64,000 nt of DNA, taken from positions 22,892 through 86,891 of the forward strand of contig CAYZTB010000007.1 in assembly GCA_964481195.1 (NCBI GenBank). Direction: 5' to 3'. The notes under the pieces are model-generated. The model had not been told where the DNA came from. It did no database searches and saw only the letters and a list, made by a program, of their open reading frames with translations. This document shows, one piece after another, positions 1-7,450 of the stretch; within the stretch, counting starts at the first letter, position 1, and each line of letters opens with the position of its first letter. The DNA comes from Palsa-948 sp964481195. GTDB lineage: Bacteria; Bacteroidota; Bacteroidia; Palsa-948. A program made the translations under genes and the position numbers.

Positions 1-397
1 TGGCAGCGAGCGAAGAGAATAGCACATCAATGGTAATAGCTGCTCCTCCTTTTGTACGGGGGATCAGTTTTATATGCCCGTTAGTCACTTTAATTCCCTT
101 ATTGTACGGAATCACATAGACATGATCCGGCTTCATGATTTCCATGTCTTCTATTTCCTCCACTTGCATTTTAGTAACTTGAGAAATGAGGGAAGTAAGA
201 TTATTCTTATGGTTGGGATCCAGGTGCTGTACATAAATAAATGCCATGCCCGTATCCGGTGGTAAAAATTTAAATAATGCGGAAACTGCACGCAACCCGC
301 CCAGGGATGCTCCAATAGCTACCACTGGAAAGGGTTTTGCCTTGGGATTTTCCCGTAGAGATTTATTTTTCTTTCCGATGTTTTGGACTGGTTTCAT
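1..397 (-). CDS. CheB-type methylesterase domain protein, N-terminal part (runs off window)
   Basis: The reading frame starts at ATG 397-395 and stays open to the left edge, so only about 132 residues are visible. The region VVAIGASLGG followed by YVQHLDPNH is the N-terminal signature of the CheB methylesterase fold. The serine of GAS and the histidine of QHL match the positions of two catalytic-triad residues; the aspartate would lie beyond the edge. CheB removes methyl groups from chemoreceptor glutamates. In Bacteroidota such domains are often the first part of long CheB-CheR-PAS-kinase fusions, and the absence of a receiver domain before the esterase fits that. Whether this copy is a fusion cannot be seen. 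It lies in tandem with the AraC gene, 57 bp downstream of it. Confidence 0.85.
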   Translation of the reverse strand, partial: MKPVQNIGKKNKSLRENPKAKPFPVVAIGASLGGLRAVSALFKFLPPDTGMAFIYVQHLDPNHKNNLTSLISQVTKMQVEEIEDMEIMKPDHVYVIPYNKGIKVTNGHIKLIPRTKGGAAITIDVLFSSLAA

Positions 398-454
398 TTT
401 TAAATAAAATGGATATGTAAATCAGTTATTTTTTACTTTTCTAAATGCTGCTTT

Positions 455-1084
455 TTAGTTTTGTATGCCATTCAATTCTAATCCGGTCTGATAGGCTCCT
501 TTCTGAGCATGCAGGTTTTGAAGGCTTATTTCTTCGATCGGTGTCCGTCTTTTGTCCTTTAATTGCAGAAAATGAGTGGGGGAGAGCCCTGTCACTTTTT
601 TGAACTGGTTGGATAAATGCGACACGCTGCTGTAATTTAATTTGTAAGAGATCTGTGTGAGGTTAAGTTCATCATACAGCAACAGTTCTTTTACTCTTTC
701 AATTTTGTGCAAGATCATGAATTGCTGTATGGTAATTCCCTTCACTTCCGAAAATAAATTGGACAGATACGTATAATCGTAATTCAATTTTTCACTTAAA
801 AAATCTGAAAATTTTATTTTGACCTTTTCATCTAAATGATGAACCATTTCAATGATTACATCGATTATTTTCTCGACCAATACAGCTCTCTTGTCGTCCA
901 TCAATTCAAGCCCCAAGCTGATCAACGCATTTTTTAGCTGTCTGCGCTGCTCATCAGAAATATTTTCCATGATTTCTATTTCTCCCAGATCGACAAAGAT
1001 AAAATGCAGTCCGAGTTTTTTTAATTCTTTCTTCACCGTCATTTTACAACGGGCACTTACCATATATTTAATGTATAATTTCAA
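455..1084 (-). CDS. AraC-family transcriptional regulator with HMA-like N-terminus
   Basis: About 209 residues. The C-terminal 100 residues form an AraC-type double helix-turn-helix, recognisable from LSEKLNYDYTYLSNLFSEV and then ISYKLNYSSVSHLSNQFKKVTG. The N-terminal 40 residues (KLYIKYMVSARCKM, then LGLHFIFVDLGEIEI) resemble a small heavy-metal-associated fold known from this Bacteroidota subfamily. There, as I recall, the loop usually holds two cysteines; here only one remains. The start at 1084 is TTG and keeps the family-typical N-terminus; the first ATG is seven codons in. A family I promoter site lies directly upstream (1114-1179), so it may control itself. Seven more such sites lie before genes up to 16 kb, which makes this protein the obvious candidate to bind them. 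That link is inference. Confidence 0.85.
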   Translation of the reverse strand: MKLYIKYMVSARCKMTVKKELKKLGLHFIFVDLGEIEIMENISDEQRRQLKNALISLGLELMDDKRAVLVEKIIDVIIEMVHHLDEKVKIKFSDFLSEKLNYDYTYLSNLFSEVKGITIQQFMILHKIERVKELLLYDELNLTQISYKLNYSSVSHLSNQFKKVTGLSPTHFLQLKDKRRTPIEEISLQNLHAQKGAYQTGLELNGIQN

Positions 1085-1113
1085 ATGAATTTTCAGGTCA
1101 AAGCTAAATTGAG

Positions 1114-1179
1114 GTAAGATGCGTCCTTTTATACAAGCTGGTGTTGTATTATTTTAGAAAGGAGTTACATATATCACAC
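1114..1179 (-). promoter_or_regulatory. Family I promoter site upstream of the AraC gene
   Basis: On the minus strand, GTGTGATATATGTAAC begins at 1179. It is followed after 14 bp by a second half-site ATACAAC and then a CATCTTAC box at 1121-1114. The half-sites ATGTAAC and ATACAAC start 21 bp apart, as in seven other sites in the window. The arrangement suggests an activator binding two direct repeats just upstream of a promoter, and here possible autoregulation. Confidence 0.55.
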
Positions 1180-1327
1180 ATTTTGTTTGACAAGGTCAAT
1201 AGAAAAATTGTCCCAGCGATGTGGGGCGTTTTTTTTTCTTTTCTCGAATTGTCAATATAAACAAGAGCAATTCTTAATAATAAAAGCATTCTGCAATGCT
1301 ACCTTTTATGGAAAGAAAATTAAAGAA

Positions 1328-1528
1328 TTAAAGAGAAGAAATAATCTTTTCGAGTTCTTCTTTGGTTTTTCCAAGTTTTAATTGGATATTGGTAAGCATT
1401 TCCTCTTTCATTCCATCTTCAAAACGCACATCCGAGTCCGTTAAGGTTGGAAATTTTGCTTTGAGTTTGATTTTTTGTTCATTCCAGGTTCCTTTTGCTG
1501 GAGCCTCTTTTGTTGTTACATTTGTCAT
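1328..1528 (-). CDS. CsbD-like small stress protein
   Basis: 66 residues, ATG start. The pattern GTWNEQKIKLKAKFPTLTDSDV, then LGKTKEELEKII, matches the small CsbD-type family (W near the start, a lysine-rich helix, then LTDxD and a second helix ending in KEE-E). CsbD proteins are abundant general-stress proteins of unknown biochemical function. It is a single gene with its own family I promoter site at 1567-1632. This agrees with induction together with YtxH and the small lipoprotein operon. The family assignment rests on the motif pattern, not on a search. Confidence 0.75.
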   Translation of the reverse strand: MTNVTTKEAPAKGTWNEQKIKLKAKFPTLTDSDVRFEDGMKEEMLTNIQLKLGKTKEELEKIISSL

Positions 1529-1566
1529 AATATTTTAATTTAGTTTGTAACTGAATTGTTACACTG

Positions 1567-1632
1567 CAAAGATGCATTCGTTCACACAAAAAAGCATTAG
1601 ACTATTCTGTAAATTTGTTGTATGATTCATGC
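1567..1632 (-). promoter_or_regulatory. Family I promoter site upstream of the CsbD-like gene
   Basis: Minus strand: GCATGAATCATACAAC starts at 1632, the second half-site position reads GTCTAAT (weak), and a CATCTTTG box occupies 1574-1567. The distance from first half-site to box is the same as in the other family I sites. The box is about 38 bp from the start codon. Confidence 0.5.
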
Positions 1633-1867
1633 CTCTGCATATTTATTTTATTTATACAAATTGCATGTAGGATTCGATTTTCTTCAGTTGTGTTTCTATT
1701 TCAAAAGGTTTTGCGGGATAATAATCTGTGCTTAAGGTTATTCTCTTTTGTTTTGGATATTCCTGACAATAGGAATAATGCCTCATCCCCTTTACAGTAA
1801 ACACTGATATTATGGTTTACGGTAATGGAGATTGAAAAATAAAAGACATAATCGCAACATGTTTTTT

Positions 1868-2032
1868 TCATTTAATTATAGAATTTTCTGATTCTTCAAC
1901 TGCCTTGTTTAGCCACTTAATGGCAGTTTTTAATAGAAATAATTTTATCCCGTAAATAATGAAGATAGCTCCTGCCTAGAATACATTATTATTTTGAAGA
2001 ATGTCTGGATTAACTCTGACAAAATTATTCAT
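1868..2032 (-). pseudogene. Possible small membrane-protein gene broken by an in-frame TAG
   Basis: From ATG 2032 the frame encodes 18 residues, meets TAG at 1978-1976, then continues for 35 residues (AGAIFIIYGIKLFLLKTAIK, then WLNKAVEESENSIIK) to a TGA at 1870-1868. The part after the stop reads like a short hydrophobic helix with a charged tail, as in a real small membrane protein. TGG to TAG would be a single change. It may equally be chance. I do not recognise a family. Confidence 0.25.
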
Positions 2033-2112
2033 TTCAATTATTTTTGTCAGATTTCTGGTGAATGTTTTTTTGGAACCAAAAAATCCAGATTTTGCTTAAA
2101 ATAAAACCTATG

Positions 2113-2277
2113 TTAAAAAAATTTTTGTTCCTTGAAAGAAATTGAAGGCGCCTCCCTGAAATATTTTAACTCCTTTACATAAAGGGATGAGAGGCGTTTC
2201 CTTATTTTTTCATCTGCTATGAAAATGGAAGAAAGTTTAAGTAGCTCTCTTAGTTTTTTAATTTGTGAACTTTGCAT
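2113..2277 (-). CDS. Possible 54-residue basic protein, function unknown
   Basis: The frame starts at ATG 2277 and ends at TAA 2115-2113. The product is helical-looking and lysine/arginine-rich, beginning MQSSQIKKLRELLKLSS and ending SFKEQKFF. I do not recognise it. Support comes from upstream: at 2308-2373 there is a site with the geometry of family I (TGAA at the right place, a TTATAAG half-site, GTATAAT 21 bp on, and GACCTTTG). The leader between the box and the ATG is about 30 nt and AT-rich, as for neighbouring genes. Length and composition alone would not justify the call. Confidence 0.35.
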   Translation of the reverse strand: MQSSQIKKLRELLKLSSIFIADEKIRKRLSSLYVKELKYFREAPSISFKEQKFF

Positions 2278-2307
2278 AATATGTTTTTATTTAATGTTTA
2301 ATAAAAA

Positions 2308-2373
2308 CAAAGGTCGGTACATTCAGTTTCTAAAGTATTATACATGTATGAAATAATCTTATAAGTTTCATAT
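2308..2373 (-). promoter_or_regulatory. Weak family I promoter site upstream of the 54-residue ORF
   Basis: Minus strand: ATATGAAACTTATAAG from 2373, the second half-site position GTATAAT, and GACCTTTG at 2315-2308. Spacing is identical to the stronger sites but the half-sites are degenerate. Confidence 0.35.
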
Positions 2374-2646
2374 CTTTTTAAAAACTGGAATTGGCTCCCG
2401 TAAAATGCTGCCTGACAAAAGTGTGTTTCCGGTTTTCGCTCATTTTATAAGCATACGGAACTTCTATTTTATTTTTTGTTCTCCTTTTACTTAACTGTTT
2501 CTTTTAATCTTTTACAGATTTAACTATTTTATTTAAAACAGATTAGCAACGGCAAATCCAGTAATAAATATAAATTGTATATCTGAAAAGATCACTACTA
2601 TCCGTTTGGCTTTCATCAGAATATGTATCAATATCGATCCCTCTTG

Positions 2647-2874
2647 TCAGTGAGTTTGGAGGTTTTTTTCAGGATGCTCAAGAATGTATTTTCTTAACAT
2701 TGTGTTGAGCGACTCATAATACTCTTTTAAGTTTTTAATATTTATGCCAGGATATTTCTCATTTGGAATAGTAGCCTCCATTTCGCATATGTACTTTGAT
2801 AATTCTGGAAACTTGTCCTGTATTTTCATAGTAATCTCCAGTATCATAGCATTTAATTCTTTTTCAGTTTCCAT
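2647..2874 (-). CDS. Conserved-looking small hypothetical protein
   Basis: 75 residues, ATG start, soluble and acidic, with two predicted helices (METEKELNAMILEITMKIQD, then INIKNLKEYYESLNTMLRKY). I have an impression of similar small hypothetical proteins in other Bacteroidota but cannot name a family or function. It follows the YceI gene with a 19-bp gap, so it is probably the last gene of a three-gene unit with the heavy-metal-binding-domain protein and YceI. Confidence 0.6.
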   Translation of the reverse strand: METEKELNAMILEITMKIQDKFPELSKYICEMEATIPNEKYPGINIKNLKEYYESLNTMLRKYILEHPEKNLQTH

Positions 2875-2893
2875 TTGATTATATTTTTAATGA

Positions 2894-3487
2894 TTATTGT
2901 TTCACAATTCCCGGTTGATTTATTATAAATTCCACATTCGATTTCAATTCAATTTCGTTGCCGACTGCTGCTGCAAATAACTCTGTACCTATTCCAAAAT
3001 CTTTTCGGTTTAATTTTCCCGAAACAGTAAATCCCACAGCATATTGTTTTGACATAGGGTTTAGGTATTTCCCATTATAAATAACTTCAAACACGATGGG
3101 CTTGGTTACGCCATGCATCGTGATATTGCCTTCCAATTTATAGCTTTTCTCGCTTAATTTTTTGAACACTTTGCTTTTAAACATCAGCTTTGGATATTTT
3201 TCTGTATCAAACCAATTAGCGCTTAAAAGATCCTTGTCCCTTTTGGCTACTTCCGTGTTGATGGAATTAATATCTGCTGTCATTTCAATAACGGCATCCG
3301 AAAAATCTTCCTTTTCCGATTTTAATGTCGCTTCAAAAACCTTAAAATTTCCTTCTACCTGTGAAACGCCAAAGTGGGTTGCAGAGAATGACAATCGTGA
3401 ATGATTTTCATCCAGACTGTAACTGTTTTTTTGAAAAACATATGCGCAGATGACCAGCGCTACTAGAATTGTTAAATATATTTTCAT
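2894..3487 (-). CDS. YceI-family lipid-binding protein
   Basis: About 197 residues from ATG 3487. The open frame extends to a TTG at 3541 that overlaps the previous gene, but the ATG gives a proper hydrophobic leader (MKIYLTILVALVICAYVF). The body is a YceI-like lipocalin fold: SLDENHSRLSFSATHFGVSQ near the start, then NWFDTEKYPKLMFKS, ITMHGVTKPIVFEV, and LNRKDFGIG. These segments are typical of the family, which binds isoprenoid or lipid ligands in the periplasm. The leader lacks an obvious lipobox, so it is exported or anchored by the N-terminal helix. It sits just downstream of the DUF6799/metal-binding gene and is probably cotranscribed from the family I promoter at 4011-4075. Confidence 0.85.
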   Translation of the reverse strand: MKIYLTILVALVICAYVFQKNSYSLDENHSRLSFSATHFGVSQVEGNFKVFEATLKSEKEDFSDAVIEMTADINSINTEVAKRDKDLLSANWFDTEKYPKLMFKSKVFKKLSEKSYKLEGNITMHGVTKPIVFEVIYNGKYLNPMSKQYAVGFTVSGKLNRKDFGIGTELFAAAVGNEIELKSNVEFIINQPGIVKQ

Positions 3488-3527
3488 TTTAGTTGACTTT
3501 TTAGTTTTTAGTTGTTGTATATTAGTT

Positions 3528-3980
3528 TTATGGTTTCTCAATCAACACTTTTCCGCATTTAGAGCATTTACCTGGCAAATCATATTTATCTTCTGTATGT
3601 AATTGGCAGGTATAAAGCATTTGACTACTAGTTGTTTTATTTTCAGTTCCAGCTTGAATGCCTCTATGCATCATTTGTAGCTTATCTAATTTTCCATCCA
3701 TATTCATACACTCTCCTTCTTTTAGTTGTATTGTTTCACCGTTCTTTAGTATGCACAGACCATTCCTGCTGCATTTAGCGCCATTGTTCATGATCATGTC
3801 ATTATCCATTGGTAACAATTGCCCCGAAATTATGCACATCATTTTTCCATTCTGCATTGTGCAACAATTTTTCATCATGGTATCCGCGTCTGCCTGCGCA
3901 TAAGAATTACTGGCAGCACAGCATATGACTATTATAAGTAATGAAGTCCATATGCCGATAATTGTTTTTTCTGTTTTCAT
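3528..3980 (-). CDS. Exported protein with DUF6799-like and heavy-metal-binding domains
   Basis: 150 residues with a signal peptide (about residues 1-28, ending SYAQA). The middle has methionine- and cysteine-rich repeats of the type NGKMMCIISGQLLPMDNDM, NGLCILKNGETIQLKEGEC, MNMDGKL, as in DUF6799. The C-terminus YTCQLHTEDK, then PGKCSKCGKVL, is the short heavy-metal-binding domain (Y-T-C-x-x-H, C-x-x-C) common at the ends of copper-efflux proteins. It is therefore probably a periplasmic metal-binding protein; the metal cannot be told. It has its own family I promoter and leads a unit with YceI and the 75-residue protein. Confidence 0.75.
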   Translation of the reverse strand: MKTEKTIIGIWTSLLIIVICCAASNSYAQADADTMMKNCCTMQNGKMMCIISGQLLPMDNDMIMNNGAKCSRNGLCILKNGETIQLKEGECMNMDGKLDKLQMMHRGIQAGTENKTTSSQMLYTCQLHTEDKYDLPGKCSKCGKVLIEKP

Positions 3981-4324
3981 AAAATATTTTTTATTATATT
4001 ATTTAAGGAACAAAGATGAGACACTTGTCATACGATCGTTTATATTGCATTAGAAATAAGTTATATGATTCTCACATATACAAAAAAATCTTTTTGTAGT
4101 CAGGATTTTATTTATTCCAAGAATTTTGCTTACATCAACTTTATCGTTGAACTGTTTTATGATCTTAGTATAGAATAGAGTAATATATTTTTTAGAAAAG
4201 TAATAGCCAGGAAATGCCACATGAAGTTTTTCATTCTTTGGTCTGCCAGAAAGGAAAAGGTTTGAAAGATTGATGGATAGTGCCAAAGCGACCCGTAAAA
4301 AAAATAGAAGCGCGCTTAGCCTTA
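3981..4324. other. Intergenic region
   Basis: Holds the family I promoter (4011-4075). The rest, towards the receiver gene, contains a 78-codon minus-strand open frame with unremarkable composition that I do not support as a gene. No terminator is obvious. Confidence 0.5.
4011..4075 (-). promoter_or_regulatory. Family I promoter site upstream of the metal-binding-domain gene
   Basis: Minus strand: GTGAGAATCATATAAC from 4075, a second half-site ATATAAA starting 30 bp into the element (21 bp after the first), and CATCTTTG at 4018-4011. One of the better matches; the box is about 31 bp from the start codon. Confidence 0.55.
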
Positions 4325-4705
4325 TTAGAGGTACTCTAAAATTTCGTCAATTTTATTAAACGCATCGTCATCTTTGATTACGTATTCCAACGCGCCCTTT
4401 ACAATGGTTTGAAGTGCTTTTCCATACTGGCTCTGGGAGGAAAGCATGATGACACAAATTGTTTCATCGATTTTTTTTATTTTCTGTAATATTTCAAGCC
4501 CGTCACCGGCATCCTGGTCCGTTGTGTTTAAGATATAATCAAGTATGATAATATCCGGGCGCTGATGCAGATTTTTAAGGCAATCCTCTCCTGTGGGAAA
4601 AGATTCCACTTTATAAAGTAGATTTCTGCTCAGATGATTGCTCAACGCTGTCCTGAAGATTTCATTATCATCAATTACAAAAATAGTTTTAGGCTTGAGC
4701 GACAT
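4325..4705 (-). CDS. Single-domain response regulator (receiver only)
   Basis: 126 residues, all one CheY-like receiver. Visible are the acidic pair D12-D13, the phospho-acceptor D56 in IIILDYIL, S89 in MLSS and K111. An acidic insert (TTDQDAGDG) follows the phosphorylation site. There is no output domain, so it must act by protein contact or phosphotransfer. It is a paralogue of the membrane-anchored receiver at 20044 (shared DNEI and GxxCLKNL/GEEGIKNL patterns). No kinase gene is adjacent. It is the only gene in its unit; I saw neither a family I nor a convincing family II site upstream. Confidence 0.9.
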   Translation of the reverse strand: MSLKPKTIFVIDDNEIFRTALSNHLSRNLLYKVESFPTGEDCLKNLHQRPDIIILDYILNTTDQDAGDGLEILQKIKKIDETICVIMLSSQSQYGKALQTIVKGALEYVIKDDDAFNKIDEILEYL

Positions 4706-4934
4706 TGGTTCTAAAGATTAATATGAATATTGTGCATAGCTGGTTCCTGTTATATAATTTGTAAATGAGACTTAGATATTAAAATATTGTTCTATTAATT
4801 AGTAAAACTCCAATTCATTTATACTATCGAACTTATAAAAGCAATCGACATAGTATCTCGTTCTGTCAAATTGAGTGCCATTGTATTGATTAATGTTAAT
4901 CTGTATTTTATTTCCACTGCAACGTAATGTAGGT

Positions 4935-4964
4935 AAAAAAGTCCCTCCGATTAACATCGGAGGG
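4935..4964 (-). terminator. Rho-independent terminator after the 31-residue-repeat gene
   Basis: Perfect 9-bp stem CCCTCCGAT / ATCGGAGGG with a 4-nt loop at 4943-4964. Read on the minus strand it is followed by a run of six T (4940-4935). It lies 20 bp beyond the stop codon. Confidence 0.85.
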
Positions 4965-4983
4965 CTTAATCCATATTGTTAAT

Positions 4984-5601
4984 TTACTTACTTGAAAGCA
5001 TTTTATTTGACCCTGCATATTCTCCGTAACAATTTTTCATGCCTGTATTGCTTGCTTTGATTCCATAATAACGTGCAGAAAATGTAGGCAAATCATTATC
5101 GGATGCAGCATACTGTCCGTAAACTTCTGATAGGTCAGCAGCCGAATCTTTTATTTGGTTGTAACGTTTAATGAATTCCGGCAGTGTATTTGCAGATGCT
5201 GCGTACTCACCATAATATTGAGCAAGCTCTGGATTAGTGTCTTTGGTCTCATAATATCTTTTAATGAAATCTTCAAGGGCATACTTAGATCCGGCATAAT
5301 TTCCAAAAACATTCATCAGTTTGGGATATGCTGCTTTAATCTGATTGTAACGTTCCATGAATTTTTCTTTTGTGTATTTGGATGCGGCATAATTCCCATA
5401 AACACTGGTGGTGGTAGGATAGGCACCTTTTAATTCATAATAGCGATCCATGAAGGCTTTTTCATCAGGACTACTTTTGGTTTTAGCAGGGGTTTCAATT
5501 TTGATATTATCAGCTGTTTCCTTAGATTGAGCTTTTAAAATACTACCAAGAAGGATAGCGCCTGATAAAAGTGTAATTGGTAAAATGTTTTTTGTTTTCA
5601 T
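4984..5601 (-). CDS. Exported protein of five tandem 31-residue repeats
   Basis: 205 residues from ATG 5601; the frame extends upstream to 5661, but this ATG begins a clear signal peptide (MKTKNILPITLLSGAILLGS). After about 45 residues come five consecutive repeats of exactly 31 residues, each F(M/I)xRYxxxK-x7-YGxYAxS-x5. Conserved positions are the aromatic RYY/RYN, a lysine, the YG-YA core and a final small residue. I do not recognise the family. The repeats suggest a helical solenoid or a surface-layer or glycan-binding array. The protein has a strong terminator and a family II promoter (5631-5694), which ties it to the glucan and surface-protein set although it lies more than 10 kb away from it. 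Confidence 0.75.
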   Translation of the reverse strand: MKTKNILPITLLSGAILLGSILKAQSKETADNIKIETPAKTKSSPDEKAFMDRYYELKGAYPTTTSVYGNYAASKYTKEKFMERYNQIKAAYPKLMNVFGNYAGSKYALEDFIKRYYETKDTNPELAQYYGEYAASANTLPEFIKRYNQIKDSAADLSEVYGQYAASDNDLPTFSARYYGIKASNTGMKNCYGEYAGSNKMLSSK

Positions 5602-5630
5602 AATATTTGTTTTTATTGGTTTTTGTTTTA

Positions 5631-5694
5631 CAAGATTACGCAGGACTTGATAGCCTGCCACCCAAAATTCGATAATCGCCTATTTTGAATAGCT
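5631..5694 (-). promoter_or_regulatory. Family II promoter upstream of the 31-residue-repeat gene
   Basis: Minus strand: AGCTATT (5694-5688), 14 bp, ATCGAA (5673-5668), 29 bp, TAATCTTG (5638-5631). One mismatch to TAnnTTTG. Same geometry as eight other sites from 16.5 to 46.8 kb. Confidence 0.55.
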
Positions 5695-5975
5695 GAGAGT
5701 GCTTAGACTAATGTTGGATCCAACTAATAATATTAGTTGCCATTTATAAAAACAGAATACTGATGACGCTGATTTAACGAATTAATTCAGAATTCTGATT
5801 TTTTGTTTGTAAATACAATCAATCTTTTATTATTAATATGCAAACAAAGAATTGCCCGAAAATACTCGTTTAACATCGGGCACGCATATCAGTTAGTGTG
5901 CAGACAGTATAAAACCAATTCTTCCTTTTCTTTTCTTTTCTCGTTTGCTGCGGTAACAACTGCTGTTTCATAAAC

Positions 5976-6040
5976 GTGTGAATGATGCAAATTTTTTTTG
6001 AAGCAATGTAACACGAAGCGCTGCAAGACATGCAACTTTG
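5976..6040 (+). promoter_or_regulatory. Family I promoter site upstream of the YtxH gene
   Basis: GTGTGAATGATGCAAA at 5976, second half-site ATGTAAC at 6006-6012, and CAACTTTG ending at 6040. The 40 bp 5976-6015 match 13444-13483 at 32 of 40 positions with no gaps. Confidence 0.65.
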
Positions 6041-6085
6041 TAATTATTAAACAAACTAAGTAATAAACAAATAAAACAAAAAAAA

Positions 6086-6349
6086 ATGGAAAACAATTCA
6101 GGAAAATTAATCGGCAGCTTGCTGTTAGGTGCTGCAGTAGGCGGAGCTTTAGGAATTTTATTTGCTCCGGAAAAAGGAAGCAGAACACGAAGAGAAATTT
6201 TGAATAAAGGGAAAGACCTAACAGAGGATCTCACCGATGCGATGTCAGAAAAATTGAATGATTTTCTCTCTGATTTTAAAAAGGAGTTGAAAAACATTAA
6301 AGAAAGAGCAAATGAGTTTTCCTTCGATGGAAAATCTTCAAAGTCATAA
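6086..6349 (+). CDS. YtxH-family small membrane-associated protein
   Basis: 87 residues. A glycine-rich hydrophobic segment (IGSLLLGAAVGGALGILFAP) is followed by the family hallmark EKGSRTRREI and a long amphipathic, lysine-rich helix. This is the YtxH / gas-vesicle-protein-like family, usually stress-induced, anchored by the N-terminal segment, with no known enzyme activity. It has a good family I promoter site 46 bp upstream, shared with the operon at 13549. The next gene lies 276 bp on. Confidence 0.85.
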   Translation: MENNSGKLIGSLLLGAAVGGALGILFAPEKGSRTRREILNKGKDLTEDLTDAMSEKLNDFLSDFKKELKNIKERANEFSFDGKSSKS

Positions 6350-6625
6350 TCCGTTATGAATAAAATCAATTTTAAAAACAATCATACAAAATAGAAAACA
6401 CAAATAATTTAGGAGAAATTATCGATACTCTTAAGTCCTCCATTCTATATTAAGTTGCTTTTTAGTATTGTTAGTATTCTATATCTGTGCTATTCTATTT
6501 TTCATGCTGGAACTTCCGAGGTTTGATCTGTAAGTTAAATATACTCACGGGTGTAGTGCTTTAGAGCAATACGAATGATTTGACTCTATTATAATATTTA
6601 TAAGAATAAGTATCCTTCAGGCTAA

Positions 6626-7450
6626 ATGAAAAAAATAAAAGATATCGCAAAAGAACAGTCTTTGAGGTTGAGTCAAAAACCGATTGAAGAAATAGAGGAT
6701 AGAGGAAGTTTTTTCGAGGGAATAGCCGATGCTACATTCTTTGTTTTCCGAACGATGAAGGAAACATTTTCAATTGATTTTGAATTCAAAGAGTTTCTAC
6801 GTCAGTGTCATCAGATCGGAAGTAAATCATTGCCGCTTATTTCAGTTACTGGAGTAATCATGGGACTTGTACTTGCAATTCAAGCCCGCCCTGTACTTGT
6901 AAAATTCGGTGCTGTAGGGATGCTTCCTGGAATGGTAGCGGTTTCTATTATTAGAGAAATGGGACCTATGATCACAGCGCTCATTTGTGCAGGGAAGATC
7001 GGCTCAGGGATTGGAGCAGAATTGGGCGCGATGAAAGTAACCGAACAGATCGAAGCAATGGAAGTGTCAGCCACAAACCCGATCAGGTATTTAATCGTTA
7101 CGCGTGTAGCAGCTGCCACTTTGATGATCCCTTTGCTAATCTTATATGCGGATGCACTCGGAATATTGGGCAGTTGGGCAGGCGCCAACTTGAAAGGAGA
7201 TATAACCTTTGTTTTATTTTTCTCAAGGGCCTTTAGCCACGTTGATTTCATGGATTTTCTTCCCGCAATAATTAAATCTTTTGTTTTTGGCGCAGTGATT
7301 GGATTGGTAGGATGTTATAATGGATATAGTGCAGGAAAAGGAACAGTAAGCGTGGGTGTCGCAGCAAATTCGGCTGTAGTACAGGCGTCTCTGCTAGTTA
7401 TAATTGCCGACATGATTGCAGTACAAATTACAGACATGCTTGCAGGATGA
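6626..7450 (+). CDS. mlaE: MlaE-type ABC transporter permease (lipid transport)
   Basis: 274 residues, the usual length. An N-terminal amphipathic region is followed by about five or six hydrophobic segments. The family signature EMGPMITALICAGKIGSGIGAELG, then MKVTEQIEAMEV, is complete; the EQIEA part is the coupling region that meets the ATPase. MlaE is the inner-membrane core of the Mla/TGD-type retrograde or anterograde phospholipid transporters. The stop codon overlaps the start of the ATPase gene (ATGA), so the two are translationally coupled. No family I or II promoter was seen in the 276-bp gap upstream. Confidence 0.92.
   Translation: MKKIKDIAKEQSLRLSQKPIEEIEDRGSFFEGIADATFFVFRTMKETFSIDFEFKEFLRQCHQIGSKSLPLISVTGVIMGLVLAIQARPVLVKFGAVGMLPGMVAVSIIREMGPMITALICAGKIGSGIGAELGAMKVTEQIEAMEVSATNPIRYLIVTRVAAATLMIPLLILYADALGILGSWAGANLKGDITFVLFFSRAFSHVDFMDFLPAIIKSFVFGAVIGLVGCYNGYSAGKGTVSVGVAANSAVVQASLLVIIADMIAVQITDMLAG

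Larger units (their letters stand above)
1529..2646. other. Gene-poor AT-rich region
   Basis: No long gene here. It holds the CsbD promoter site (1567-1632), a short minus-strand frame broken by a TAG codon (1868-2032), a possible 54-residue minus-strand gene (2113-2277) with its own promoter-like site, and a perfect 9-bp inverted repeat CTGACAAAA...TTTTGTCAG at 2016-2050. I see nothing else supportable between 2374 and 2646. Confidence 0.5.
5602..6085. other. Divergent promoter region
   Basis: Between divergent genes. It holds the family II site for the repeat protein (5631-5694) and the family I site for YtxH (5976-6040). A short inverted repeat GCCCGA...TCGGGC lies at 5854-5881 without a T tract. 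No gene is supported. Confidence 0.6.

Noticed and set aside
1615..1800. 61-codon plus-strand open frame in the 1.5-2.6 kb gap
   Set aside because: Overlaps the CsbD promoter site, low complexity, hydrophobic composition expected of AT-rich DNA, no start context.
4050..4286. 78-codon minus-strand open frame downstream of the receiver gene
   Set aside because: No recognisable domain, no promoter site or good leader, and it runs into the family I site of the next gene. Composition is that of AT-rich intergenic DNA.
5854..5881. Inverted repeat GCCCGA...TCGGGC, considered as terminator
   Set aside because: Only 6 bp, no T run on either strand, and no gene ends nearby.
6350..6625. Search for family I or II sites upstream of the mla operon
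   Set aside because: An ACGAAT occurs near 6570 but neither the partner box nor a correctly spaced -7 box is present.
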